NCBI RefSeq assembly: GCF_011044495.1
Contig: NZ_CP049143.1
Location: forward strand, 5,828,001 to 5,892,000
Length of the DNA: 64,000 nt
Source: Roseimicrobium sp. ORNL1
Lineage (GTDB): Bacteria > Verrucomicrobiota > Verrucomicrobiia > Verrucomicrobiales > Verrucomicrobiaceae
Direction of reading: 5' to 3'
Translations under genes and position numbers: made by a program
Notes under the pieces: model-generated
What the model saw: only the letters and a program-made list of their open reading frames with translations
Databases searched by the model: none
What the model was told of the DNA's origin: nothing
Shown here: positions 19,267-27,917 of the stretch, piece after piece
Layout: every line of letters begins with the position of its first letter
Position numbering within the stretch: the stretch's first letter is position 1

Positions 19267-20832
19267 TTAAGAGGTGGTCCTGAGAGAAGCGCCGTCCGGC
19301 GCCTGCTGCTTCTTGCCAAACAGCGTGAGCAGCGGGCCGGTGAGCATGGTGGTGACGAGCGCCATGATGACGAGCATGGTGAAGATGCGTGGCGACAGAA
19401 TGCCGAGGTCATACCCGATGTTCAGCGCGATGAGTTCCATGAGACCGCGCGTATTCATGAGCGCGCCGAGCTGGAGCGAATCCCGCCAACCCATGCCGGT
19501 GAAACGGGCGGCAAAGGCACTGCCACCGAGCTTGCCCAGCGTGGCGACGGCAATGATGAGCGCGCAGACCAGCCATCCACTCAGATCATTGAGCAGTCCG
19601 ATCTGGGTGCGCAGGCCGGTGAAGGCGAAGAACAGCGGCAGCAGGAGCACCGTGCTGAACTTCTCCACGCGCAGAGCGATCTTGTGTCTGAAGTTGTGCA
19701 CTTCCGGCATGATAGCGCCCGCCATGAAGGAACCGAACAGCGCGTGAATGCCGATCACCTCCGTGCAAAGCGCAGCGGTGACCACCACACACACGACGGT
19801 GGCGAGCACACCACTCGAAGGCTCTTCATCCGCCAGGCGCTTTTCGCCAATCCACTTCGGCAACCCTTTGCGCACTACCAAAATCATGATGGCGATGAAG
19901 ACGGCCACCAGGACGAGATTCAGTGCGGCACCGGCAAGGCTGGTCGAACGTGCAATCGCCACCACGAAGGCAAGAATGCTCCACGCGCTGACATCGTCCA
20001 CCGCAGCACAGGTGATGGCAGTGCTGCCAAGGTAGCTCTTTGTCATTCGCCGTTCCTGAAGGATGCGGGCCAGCACCGGGAACGCCGTGATGCTCATGGA
20101 GATCCCCATGAACAACGCGAACGCCATGAAGCTGGCACCCGGCGCCGCCAAATGGCTGTAGAGGAAGTAGGCCAGCACCACGCCGAGGAAATACGGGAAG
20201 ACAATGCTCGCGTGACTGACCACCACAGCGGTCTGCGCCTTGCTCCGCACATGGCGCATGTCCAGCTCCATGCCCACGGCGAACATGAACAAGCAAACGC
20301 CCACCTGGCTGAGCAACTTGAGCGCGCCGAGGGATGAAGCCGGAAAAACAAACGCAAACGCATCCGGCGCCAGCAGGCCAAACAAGGACGGCCCCAATAA
20401 AATCCCTGCCGCCATCTCACCCACGACAGAGGGCTGGCCCATGAGTTGGAAGAGCTTCCCCGCAATGCGTGAGACGAAGATGATGACGATGAGCTGCACG
20501 AACAACTGGGCCAGCGGGTGCTGGAAGTTTGTCATGATGTTCTCACGCAACATGTCGACGGCGCTGGTGGCACCCTGGGCAGCCGGTGCTGCAGCCACAG
20601 CCGCCGCTTTCTCAACCACAGGCGTACCCTGAGGAACCGGCAACGACGCACCGAACTTCAAAAGCGCCACGATGGCTGCGCCTACCACGGTGAGCGTAAT
20701 GATGTAGAAGAGGGATGTACGCTTCAGGTGCACGGGAGTGATGCGGTCGGAGTGGCTGCGTTTCCAATGAAGTCCGCGGGTACAACAATGCACCCGCTGC
20801 GACCAAATGGACACCTTTCCCGTGATATCCAA
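19267..20832 (-). CDS. CPA2 family cation:proton antiporter
   Basis: A 521-aa protein with about 12-13 hydrophobic segments from residue ~40 onward. AAVDDVSAW carries the paired acidic residues of the transport site, and GEMAAGILLGPS plus MGISMSITAFPVLARIL are typical of the Na+/H+-exchanger domain of KefB/CPA2 antiporters. No C-terminal TrkA-N regulatory domain follows, so it is the short type. The first ~33 residues look unlike a membrane start; a GTG at 20733 (VHLKRTSLFYIITLT) is a plausible alternative start. Likely role: monovalent cation and pH homeostasis at the inner membrane. Confidence 0.85.
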   Translation of the reverse strand: MDITGKVSIWSQRVHCCTRGLHWKRSHSDRITPVHLKRTSLFYIITLTVVGAAIVALLKFGASLPVPQGTPVVEKAAAVAAAPAAQGATSAVDMLRENIMTNFQHPLAQLFVQLIVIIFVSRIAGKLFQLMGQPSVVGEMAAGILLGPSLFGLLAPDAFAFVFPASSLGALKLLSQVGVCLFMFAVGMELDMRHVRSKAQTAVVVSHASIVFPYFLGVVLAYFLYSHLAAPGASFMAFALFMGISMSITAFPVLARILQERRMTKSYLGSTAITCAAVDDVSAWSILAFVVAIARSTSLAGAALNLVLVAVFIAIMILVVRKGLPKWIGEKRLADEEPSSGVLATVVCVVVTAALCTEVIGIHALFGSFMAGAIMPEVHNFRHKIALRVEKFSTVLLLPLFFAFTGLRTQIGLLNDLSGWLVCALIIAVATLGKLGGSAFAARFTGMGWRDSLQLGALMNTRGLMELIALNIGYDLGILSPRIFTMLVIMALVTTMLTGPLLTLFGKKQQAPDGASLRTTS

Positions 20833-20848
20833 AATACCATTTTATTCT

Positions 20849-20877
20849 GTTACTAATGCCGTAATGGCATGAGTAAC
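20849..20877. repeat. 12-bp inverted repeat between the PVC haem gene and the antiporter
   Basis: GTTACTAATGCC at 20849-20860 and GGCATGAGTAAC at 20866-20877 pair at 11 of 12 positions over a 5-nt loop. It lies downstream of the PVC haem protein stop and just before the antiporter start. There is no U tract in the direction of transcription, so it may be an operator or processing hairpin instead of a standard terminator. Confidence 0.4.
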
Positions 20878-20901
20878 AAAAGCAGCAGTGGTGAGTGGCG
20901 C

Positions 20902-23847
20902 CTACTTCAACGACCGCAACCAGGCTACGAGGTCACACAACTCCTGCTCTGTCATGGTGCCATCCAGGCCCAGGGGCATGAGGCTGGTGGTAAGTGTGGT
21001 GTTTGCCACGATGCTCGCGTGCGGAACGCTTTTCTCCTGACCTGCCAAGTCCACCAGTAGCAGTCCCTCAGCGGTGTGACTGCGGATGAGGCCCATTAAA
21101 TTCTGACCATCGCTTGTCTCAATGGCGTGAGCTTCATAGTCGCGTGCCAGGGTGTTGCTGGGGAACATGATACTCTCCAAAAGATCACGTTCTGTGCGAA
21201 TGGCCCCGATCTTGGTGAGGTCCGGTCCCAGGGCTCGCCCGACATCGCCCACCTTGTGACACGCGAGGCAGGTACCTTTACCCATGGCAAAATTCTTCTT
21301 TCCCTCGTCGGCCCTACCCCGGGTCTGCACTTGATCCGCCAGTGTGGCAAGTTTCCGCTTCTTCGTATCAATCATGGCCGCTGCGCTCTGAATGGCGGGG
21401 GCGACAAGATCGTACGCTTCCGGCAGTGAATTTGCGAAGGCAGTCTTGAAAGCACTCTCTTCCACCGCCCCGATCACGGGAGACAGTGCAAACGAGCGAG
21501 CGAGCGCCTTGATGGTTTCCGCGTCCTTGGTCTTGCGGACAAGCTTGAGCATTTCCTGAAACTCCAGCGGACCGAGTGTGGGAATGGTTTCGGTGAGTTG
21601 CAGCAGTTGTTCCTTGGTGAGAGCCACGGTGGCGAGCACGCGTGCAGCCTCAATGCGAGCCGTCACATTCGTCATGTCCCCGAGCAACTTGGTGAGCAGC
21701 GCAAAACCTTCCGGGCTCAATGCCTTGCCTCCGCGCGAGGTGGCACTGAGAGCCTTGAGGCGGATGGTCTGCGGGCGTGCCGAGTCATTGACCATGCCCA
21801 GCAACGCGACTTGGAAGCGGTCTGTCTTCAAGCGGGTCGCGGCTTCAATAATAAGGCTCACATCACTGGGGCCTGCATCTGCCAGGCTCTTCTCCAGAGG
21901 GGTAAGCCACTTTTCATTCGTGATGCCGGCTGTCTGTCGGGAAAGGATATTCCATGCAGCGCGGCGCACCGGGGCTTGGGAACCACCGAGCATCACCGCC
22001 ACCAACTCTTGTATGGGTTGTGCTTTGAAGTGTGCTTCGATGACGTCCTCCATTATCTGCAGCTTCGCCTCGGAAGGTGGGGTCTCGTCCAGCCACTGCT
22101 GCATCACCGGCAGCATTGCCTCACCACCAAGCGGCATGGCACAGGCGGCACGGCGTACGGCATCAGCGAGATGCGGATTCTTGATGGGTTCCAGTTGCTT
22201 CGCTGCGGTTTGCAAAGCTGCGACGGCATCAGCTTCCTTCTTCCCTTGGGAGGCGATGAGGAGGACACGGCTGCTCAGAATATCATTCGTTGTATCAATA
22301 GGCGGAAGACCACTCTCCGCGCCCACCACCTGAGCGGCGTGCATGATGGCATGCTCCAATGCGGGCTTTGCGGGAGACTTCAGCAACCCCAGAATGGCAG
22401 CGCACACCTCGGCGCTCTTGCTCTGGTGCTCCGCAGCCCAGTTGCAGGCCTGCATCAACGCACGGACATCTTGATTCCCATTGAGTTGCTTCAACGCCTC
22501 AGCGTCGCTGTGGATCTCCCACGACTGTTTCCAGCTTTTGGCAGGATTGGACGTGGTTGCCAGTGCTCCGGAGGCATCCTTCCTTTTCACGCGATACACC
22601 GCACCCTTTTCCTCGGGCTTGGCCATGAGACTGCTGGGACATCCAATGCGGAACCATCCACCTGTATTCAGCACGAGCAGATCCCCTGCACGCTCCTCCA
22701 GCACATCCGTGAAATGCACATCCGGCGCATCGGGCAGCCGAAGAAACTCATGCTCAGAAGCCGCATAAGTCACGCCCTGAGGTGCGAGCTCCATACGTAC
22801 GAGCCGCTGCGTGTTGAAGTGAATGACGAACATGTTCAACAAGCCCGCCTGATTCTCCGTGGGAGTCTTTGGATTGAACAGGCCACTGCGCGACATCATG
22901 CACCCGCTCACGGCCACGTGCCCGAAGTTGTGCATCACAGGCATGTGCTCCAGCGTGCGCGGCAGTCCTTCGATGGCCTTCATCATATCCGCCCGCTCAT
23001 ACACGCCACCCTGCAGCCAGTGCATCAGCGTATCACCCCTTGGCTGGGAGTAGTAGAGGTTGCAGGTGCCGATGATGTCTCCATCAGGCGTGAAATCGAT
23101 CTCGGTGGGATTGTCCGCACACCCCAGCGCATGCCATCGGACATCACTGCCATCTGGCTGGCAGGACCAGATGCCGCTGGCGAGCCCCTCGTGCACAGGA
23201 GTGCCATCCTTCTGCACCACCTTGTGTCCCTTCCTGCCGTGGCACCAGTAGAGTCTGCCATTGGGATGCAGGAATGGCCCATGAACGTCCGCAGCATTTC
23301 CGGTGTATTCGAAGCCGCCCACAATCATCTCGCGCTGCTCCGCCACACCATCACCATCCTTGTCGGTCAGTTTCCAGATCCCTGGAGGTGAGGCCACGTA
23401 AAGGCTGCCCTTCAGCCAGACCGCTCCTTGGGGGAAGGTTAGCTTGTCTGCGAATACGGTGCTCTTCTCAAAGAACCCATCGTGATCGCCATCCTCAAGC
23501 ATCAACACCCGATTTGGCGGATTCGCTTCAAGCTGCTTCTTGTTCCAGTTCAGCCCCACGGCATCGCCTACGAACAGCCTTCCGCGATCGTCGAGGCATC
23601 CCATGATGGGATGCGTGACCTGAGGGGCTGCGGCTGCGGTGACCAGCTCCCAACCGTCAGGCAGTGACGCCTTTGGAGCTTGTGCTTTTGCGGCGGTGAC
23701 AGAAGCAGCATCCGCCGTCACCACCACGGGCCGCAGGGCGCTCGCAGGAATGGTTGTGGCTTCATCCGGCTTGAGGTCTGCGGCGAAAAGATGGCACCCC
23801 GCTCCGAGATGAAGCAGGGTGACTAGGAGAGAGGCACGACGAAACAT
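20902..23847 (-). CDS. PVC-type haem-binding CxxCH protein with dehydrogenase-like domain
   Basis: About 981 aa from the ATG at 23847, which places a signal (MFRRASLLVTLLHLGAGC, then LFAADL) at the N-terminus. Domains in order: a sorbosone-dehydrogenase-like beta-propeller with repeated Asp-rich turns (DGDHDGFFEKSTVF, DKDGDGVAEQ, ~residues 90-450); a helical repeat region with HEAT-like PVRRAAWNILSRQ (~500-830); and a C-terminal cytochrome c motif, GKGTCLACHKVG, followed by the conserved GRALGPDLTKIG. The set is widespread in Planctomycetes and Verrucomicrobia and is thought to be extracytoplasmic. The substrate is unknown. A Cys in the leader (GAGCHLFA) leaves a lipoprotein possible. Confidence 0.85.
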   Translation of the reverse strand: MFRRASLLVTLLHLGAGCHLFAADLKPDEATTIPASALRPVVVTADAASVTAAKAQAPKASLPDGWELVTAAAAPQVTHPIMGCLDDRGRLFVGDAVGLNWNKKQLEANPPNRVLMLEDGDHDGFFEKSTVFADKLTFPQGAVWLKGSLYVASPPGIWKLTDKDGDGVAEQREMIVGGFEYTGNAADVHGPFLHPNGRLYWCHGRKGHKVVQKDGTPVHEGLASGIWSCQPDGSDVRWHALGCADNPTEIDFTPDGDIIGTCNLYYSQPRGDTLMHWLQGGVYERADMMKAIEGLPRTLEHMPVMHNFGHVAVSGCMMSRSGLFNPKTPTENQAGLLNMFVIHFNTQRLVRMELAPQGVTYAASEHEFLRLPDAPDVHFTDVLEERAGDLLVLNTGGWFRIGCPSSLMAKPEEKGAVYRVKRKDASGALATTSNPAKSWKQSWEIHSDAEALKQLNGNQDVRALMQACNWAAEHQSKSAEVCAAILGLLKSPAKPALEHAIMHAAQVVGAESGLPPIDTTNDILSSRVLLIASQGKKEADAVAALQTAAKQLEPIKNPHLADAVRRAACAMPLGGEAMLPVMQQWLDETPPSEAKLQIMEDVIEAHFKAQPIQELVAVMLGGSQAPVRRAAWNILSRQTAGITNEKWLTPLEKSLADAGPSDVSLIIEAATRLKTDRFQVALLGMVNDSARPQTIRLKALSATSRGGKALSPEGFALLTKLLGDMTNVTARIEAARVLATVALTKEQLLQLTETIPTLGPLEFQEMLKLVRKTKDAETIKALARSFALSPVIGAVEESAFKTAFANSLPEAYDLVAPAIQSAAAMIDTKKRKLATLADQVQTRGRADEGKKNFAMGKGTCLACHKVGDVGRALGPDLTKIGAIRTERDLLESIMFPSNTLARDYEAHAIETSDGQNLMGLIRSHTAEGLLLVDLAGQEKSVPHASIVANTTLTTSLMPLGLDGTMTEQELCDLVAWLRSLK

Positions 23848-23917
23848 GCGAAGGATACGCCCAGTGTCCACGCGCCTTGCAATGCTGGGCTTCTGACGAT
23901 GCCTCAACAGTGACGGG

Positions 23918-24946
23918 TCATGACACTTTCGTCACACTGAAGCTGAAGTCGGGGCGTTTCTCGAATTCATGCAGCAGTTTTCCGTTGGCATCGATGTGGC
24001 GGAAAATGAAACGCTTCTCATTCACCTGAAGATGGCTGAATCCGTAGATGGCCTTTGAATAAGGCCCACGGCTGTCAATTTTCGGCTCACGCACACGAGC
24101 GCCGCCGCCGCCGGAGAGAATGTGGCTGGTCTTCTTCCCCGCGAATTCCAGATGCTGCAGATCATGATCATGCCCGCACATGTAGAGGTGCACACCGTTC
24201 TCCTGCAAAAGTTCGCCGAAGGCCGCCTGCAACGGCTTTGAGTCACCATGAATCCCGTTGCTGTACAGCGGATGGTGGCCCATGACGATGGTCCAGGTCG
24301 CGCGAGGCTTTTTGAGCTCCTCCTTCAGCCAGAAGAGCTGTTCATTCTCCTCCGACTCGATGAGCGAGTTTTTGATCTTGCCGTCCTTGGTCTTGCCACC
24401 GCTGACGGCGCGGAAGTTCGTATCGAGGCAGAGGAAGGTGACGAGCGGCTTGCCGTTGGCTACCCCCATGTCCTGGCGGTGCCACTTGCTCGGCATGGTC
24501 CAGCGGGTACCAGGTTTCTTGCTGTACTCCACCTGCACGAGTTCACCGCCGTCATTGTCATGGTAGTCGTGGTTACCCAGGATGGCCGGGCAGGGGCAGT
24601 CGAAAACGCTTTTCGGATACATCTCCTCGAAGCCCGTCTTCCATCGCCCCGACTTCAGGCCGCCGTCCATTTTCTTGTAGAAGTTATCCCCCAGGAGAAG
24701 AAGCCCTTGAGGCTTCACTGCGAGCTTTCCCACATAGGCCTTCATCCCGTCCGCCACCGCGGATTGCGCGGGCTCCATGCTGCCGAAGTCACCCAGGGCA
24801 AACCAATGCTGATCGTCCGCGGTGGTCTCCGCGGCGGAGAGGCCGTCTGGACGCAAGTTGAGACCCAACGCAGCGCTGGAACAAAATACGGTCTTCAGCA
24901 GACGGCGACGCGACCATCTGGCGGGGGAAGAGGGGGCTGTCTTCAT
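23918..24946 (-). CDS. Exported metallophosphoesterase (acid phosphatase-like)
   Basis: A 342-aa protein from the ATG at 24946; the open frame extends upstream but that part is antisense to the kinase gene and is not coding. It has a twin-arginine-like leader (ARWSRRRLLKTVFCSSAALG). All metallophosphoesterase blocks are visible: LGDFGS, LGDNFY, ILGNHDYHD, MGHHPLYSN and CGHDHDLQHLE, which supply the Asp, Asn and His metal ligands. The block spacing resembles purple acid phosphatases. It probably releases phosphate from organic phosphates in the periplasm. It is separated from the divergent kinase gene by ~93 bp that must hold both promoters. Confidence 0.85.
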   Translation of the reverse strand: MKTAPSSPARWSRRRLLKTVFCSSAALGLNLRPDGLSAAETTADDQHWFALGDFGSMEPAQSAVADGMKAYVGKLAVKPQGLLLLGDNFYKKMDGGLKSGRWKTGFEEMYPKSVFDCPCPAILGNHDYHDNDGGELVQVEYSKKPGTRWTMPSKWHRQDMGVANGKPLVTFLCLDTNFRAVSGGKTKDGKIKNSLIESEENEQLFWLKEELKKPRATWTIVMGHHPLYSNGIHGDSKPLQAAFGELLQENGVHLYMCGHDHDLQHLEFAGKKTSHILSGGGGARVREPKIDSRGPYSKAIYGFSHLQVNEKRFIFRHIDANGKLLHEFEKRPDFSFSVTKVS

Positions 24947-25039
24947 GAAGTAGGAAACGCACGTACCAGCCGAACCTTGCCACACTTGTATTCTTCCGGG
25001 CAAGCACGCCCTTGCAAGGATTCCGCTACTCGGCTCCGT

Positions 25040-27046
25040 ATGAGCAACGACGTTTTCATGGGCACCAGCCACCATTTCCGCACTCTCATTTGCCTGCTGG
25101 CGCTCATGCCAGCGTGGATGAAGGCGGACGATGACCTGCTGAGCCGCACAGCCCGTACATTGGACGGCACGCTTCAGCAGATGGAGATGCGCATTCAGGG
25201 CGTGCAGCGGGACCTCGGCGCGCTGGCCCGCATTCCCGTCGAGCAGACCGGTGAGCGGCTGGGCTACCACAGCCGCATCCTCCAGGGGACGCCGGAGCAG
25301 CTCTGGGTGCAGATTGACCTGTCTGCCAGCGAGACCTTCGACACGGTGGTGATCGTTCCGGTGGTGCTTCCGAAGGAACAGGGCGGCATCGAAGGGTATG
25401 GTTTCCCGTGGAGGTTCAGGGTCGACGTATCGGACGACATCAACTTCAAAACGTCGCAGACAATCGATGATCACACGAATGAGGACTTCCCCAATCCAGG
25501 CAAGGTGCCGGTGATTTTGCGTGTTGATGGGGCGAAGGGGAGATACCTGCGCCTCACTTCCACCGTGCCCGCGGGGCGGCGTAATAAGAACGGACAGATC
25601 ACCTGGCCCTCACTGGTACTGGCAGAAATCATGGTGTTGCGGAACGATCGCAATCTCGCCGCAGGCCGCCCAGTGTCCGCGCCGACCTCGCGTGAAGCTC
25701 CACCCGTCTGGTCGCTCGCGAACCTCACGGACAGCGAAAGCATCCTCGGCCCGCCGGTCAGCGCCACTTCCACCGAGCGCAAGGGATGGCACAGCATCGC
25801 CTACCCTGATGGAACCACTCCAGTAGAGATCACCCTTGATCTGGGAAAACCATATCCGCTGGAGGATGTGCGCCTCTTTCCCATGCGCTGGGCAGGGTTT
25901 CCACACTGGGTGGGCTTTGGCTTTCCCGTGCGCTTCAAGGTGGAAAGCGCTCTCGAACCCTCGTTCTTGCAACCACATCTGGTGGTGGACTTCACGGATG
26001 CGGACTTCCCCAATCCCGGTATGAACCCAGTCGTCATGCCAGCCAATGGCACAGAAGGCAGGTATGTGCGTATCACCACGACCAAGCAGTGGGAGCGTTT
26101 CACCGATCACGCAGTCGCCATTTCCGAAGTGCAGGTATATTCCGGTGGACAAAACGTAGCGCTCGGCAAACCACCACGCACCACCAGCGTGTATCCGGAC
26201 AAGCCCTGGGCCAATGCGAACCTAGTGGATGGCGATGCGAGTGAGAACCCCATCCTGCCACTCCCGGAATGGCTGGCGCAACTGGAACGCAGCACCGCTC
26301 TCGAACGTGAGTTGGCCGCATTAGAGGTAGAACGCGCCACTCGCTTGCTTCAATGGCGGGACTGGGCCTGGACCGCGGGTATCTGCCTCGGTTCATTGGC
26401 ACTGGTGCTGCCCACCGCTTTTCTCATCCGCAACAGCCTGCGGCGCCGACGCGATCTCCGGCAGCTTCGCGAGCGCATCGCGCGGGATCTGCATGATGAG
26501 GTGGGCAGCAACCTTGCTGGCATCGCCCTGTTGAGCCGTGAAGCGGAAAAGGCAGATGATGCCGGGCGGGCTTCGCTGCTGGAGGAGATCCAACGTGTGG
26601 CGCAGGAGACCTCCGGATCCATGCATGATCTCGTGTGGATGATCCAGCCGGGAGCACCAGGTGACATGGTGAATGGTCTGCGTACGCTCGCGGAGCGCAT
26701 GTTGAAGGGGATGCGTCTTACCTTCGAGCCAGCCGCGGATGCGTGGCAGGGTTCACTCAGCCTGGAGTCGCGCCGGGAGCTGTATTTGATGTGCAAGGAG
26801 GCCCTGCAAAACATCGTGAAACACAGCCATGCCACCGAAGTGACCATCGGGCTGAGATTAGCCGGCAGAGCCTTCGAGGTTGTCATCGCAGATAATGGTC
26901 GTGGGTTTGAACCGGCATCTGTTTCCAGTGATGGATTCGGACTCGGCAATCTGCGGGAACGAGCACGCCGTATCGGAGGCTCCTGCAAGATCGAATCCCT
27001 TGCGGGAAAGGGAACGACTGTCACGATGAGCGTCCCGCAGGAATGA
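25040..27046 (+). CDS. Sensor histidine kinase with two discoidin-like modules
   Basis: A 668-aa protein from the ATG at 25040 (a second ATG at 25058 is possible). After a short leader come two homologous extracytoplasmic modules (~residues 60-220 and ~240-390). Both share DFPNPG, then a P-V-(I/V)-(L/M) run and GRY(L/V)R(L/I)T, resembling F5/8 type C (discoidin) carbohydrate-binding folds. A membrane segment (~441-463) follows, then a HisKA_3 dimerisation helix with His485 (RDLHDEVGSN) and a HATPase_c domain (NIVKHSHA, ADNGRGF, GFGLGNLRERA, GKGTTV). It is a NarL-type kinase. The sensing domain suggests an extracellular glycan or surface ligand, which is inference. It is followed four bases later by its response regulator. 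Confidence 0.85.
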   Translation: MSNDVFMGTSHHFRTLICLLALMPAWMKADDDLLSRTARTLDGTLQQMEMRIQGVQRDLGALARIPVEQTGERLGYHSRILQGTPEQLWVQIDLSASETFDTVVIVPVVLPKEQGGIEGYGFPWRFRVDVSDDINFKTSQTIDDHTNEDFPNPGKVPVILRVDGAKGRYLRLTSTVPAGRRNKNGQITWPSLVLAEIMVLRNDRNLAAGRPVSAPTSREAPPVWSLANLTDSESILGPPVSATSTERKGWHSIAYPDGTTPVEITLDLGKPYPLEDVRLFPMRWAGFPHWVGFGFPVRFKVESALEPSFLQPHLVVDFTDADFPNPGMNPVVMPANGTEGRYVRITTTKQWERFTDHAVAISEVQVYSGGQNVALGKPPRTTSVYPDKPWANANLVDGDASENPILPLPEWLAQLERSTALERELAALEVERATRLLQWRDWAWTAGICLGSLALVLPTAFLIRNSLRRRRDLRQLRERIARDLHDEVGSNLAGIALLSREAEKADDAGRASLLEEIQRVAQETSGSMHDLVWMIQPGAPGDMVNGLRTLAERMLKGMRLTFEPAADAWQGSLSLESRRELYLMCKEALQNIVKHSHATEVTIGLRLAGRAFEVVIADNGRGFEPASVSSDGFGLGNLRERARRIGGSCKIESLAGKGTTVTMSVPQE

Positions 27047-27050
27047 CCTC

Positions 27051-27695
27051 ATGAGCACGCGCGCCCGCATCTGGATTGCCGAAGACAACGCGACCTATCG
27101 TGGTGCTGTGGCCCGCGCCCTGAGTGCGCGCGAGGACATGACTTGTGAGAAACAATTCTCCACCGGCAAGGCATTGCTGCAGGAGCTGGAAGGAGGATTC
27201 GCAGTGCCGGAGGTCATCCTGCTCGACGTAGGACTGCCGGATGGCAGCGGGCTGGATCGCATCCCCCGCATCCGGGATCTCGCACCTGACTGCCGCGTGC
27301 TCATTCTCACCGTCTTCGAAGAGGAAGCCAAGATCACCGAAGCCATCTGCAATGGCGCACAGGGATATCTTTTGAAAAGCGCGGCCGTGGAGGAGTTGGT
27401 GCAGGGCATCCAACTCTCCCTCACAGGTGGGGTGCCGATGACACCGCGCATCGCCCACTGCATGCTGAAGCTCTTCTCCCAGTTCGCGCCGAAGCAGGGG
27501 GACTACGGCCTGAGCGCCCGCGAGAAGGACACCCTCGAGCTCATGGTCCAGGGGTACATCCGCAAGGAGATTGCCGACCGTCTGGGCCTGAGCCTGCACA
27601 CCGTGGATACCTACCTCCGTGGCGTCTACAAGAAGCTGGAGGTGAATACCCGCACCGGAGCGGTGGCCAAGGCGCTGAAAGAGGGACTTATCTGA
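27051..27695 (+). CDS. NarL/FixJ-type response regulator
   Basis: A 214-aa protein. Receiver residues are intact: Glu11/Asp12 in IAEDNATYR, phospho-acceptor Asp59 (ILLDVGLPDG), Thr87 and Lys109 (YLLKSAA). The C-terminal LuxR helix-turn-helix runs from ~residue 152 (LSAREKDTLELMVQGY... LHTVDTYLRGVYKKL). It starts four bases after the histidine kinase, so the two are almost certainly cotranscribed and form a pair. Targets are unknown; the nearest downstream genes are a PSD1/DUF1501 operon separated by a hairpin repeat. Confidence 0.9.
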   Translation: MSTRARIWIAEDNATYRGAVARALSAREDMTCEKQFSTGKALLQELEGGFAVPEVILLDVGLPDGSGLDRIPRIRDLAPDCRVLILTVFEEEAKITEAICNGAQGYLLKSAAVEELVQGIQLSLTGGVPMTPRIAHCMLKLFSQFAPKQGDYGLSAREKDTLELMVQGYIRKEIADRLGLSLHTVDTYLRGVYKKLEVNTRTGAVAKALKEGLI

Positions 27696-27707
27696 GGCTC
27701 GTAGCCC

Positions 27708-27858
27708 AACGTAGAAGGCTTCTCCAGAAGCCTTTCATGCCTGCGGCGCAACTCGCACGCCCGACAAAATCACATCTTCCGATCCATACCTTTCAGAGGT
27801 AGTTACTGCAGGGGGATTGCGACGCGGCACAAGGCTTCTGGAGAAGCCTTCTACATTG
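27708..27858. repeat. Paired-hairpin repeat (BIME-like), copy 1
   Basis: Two inverted arms (27708-27739 and 27828-27858) each contain a self-complementary hairpin, AAGGCTTCT around two bases and AGAAGCCTT. The second arm is the first in reverse, so the unit is an inverted pair separated by ~88 bp. The same pair recurs at 32771-32875. It also acts as possible 3' protection or termination after the response regulator gene. Confidence 0.6.
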
Positions 27859-27917
27859 CAGCCTCACGATCTCTCGTGAGGGAAGACCCGCCGGGAATGC
27901 CGTATTCTCAGGCATCC

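Noticed and set aside
21598-23391. 597-aa open frame antisense to the PVC haem protein
   Set aside because: Shadow frame; the sense protein has the haem motif and propeller repeats.
24248-25039. Long N-terminal extension of the sensor kinase reading frame
   Set aside because: It is antisense to the metallophosphatase, whose motifs are intact. The kinase start at 25040 fits a leader and gap.
24947-25474. Upstream extension of the metallophosphatase frame
   Set aside because: It covers the kinase gene and lacks family features; the twin-arginine leader begins at 24946.
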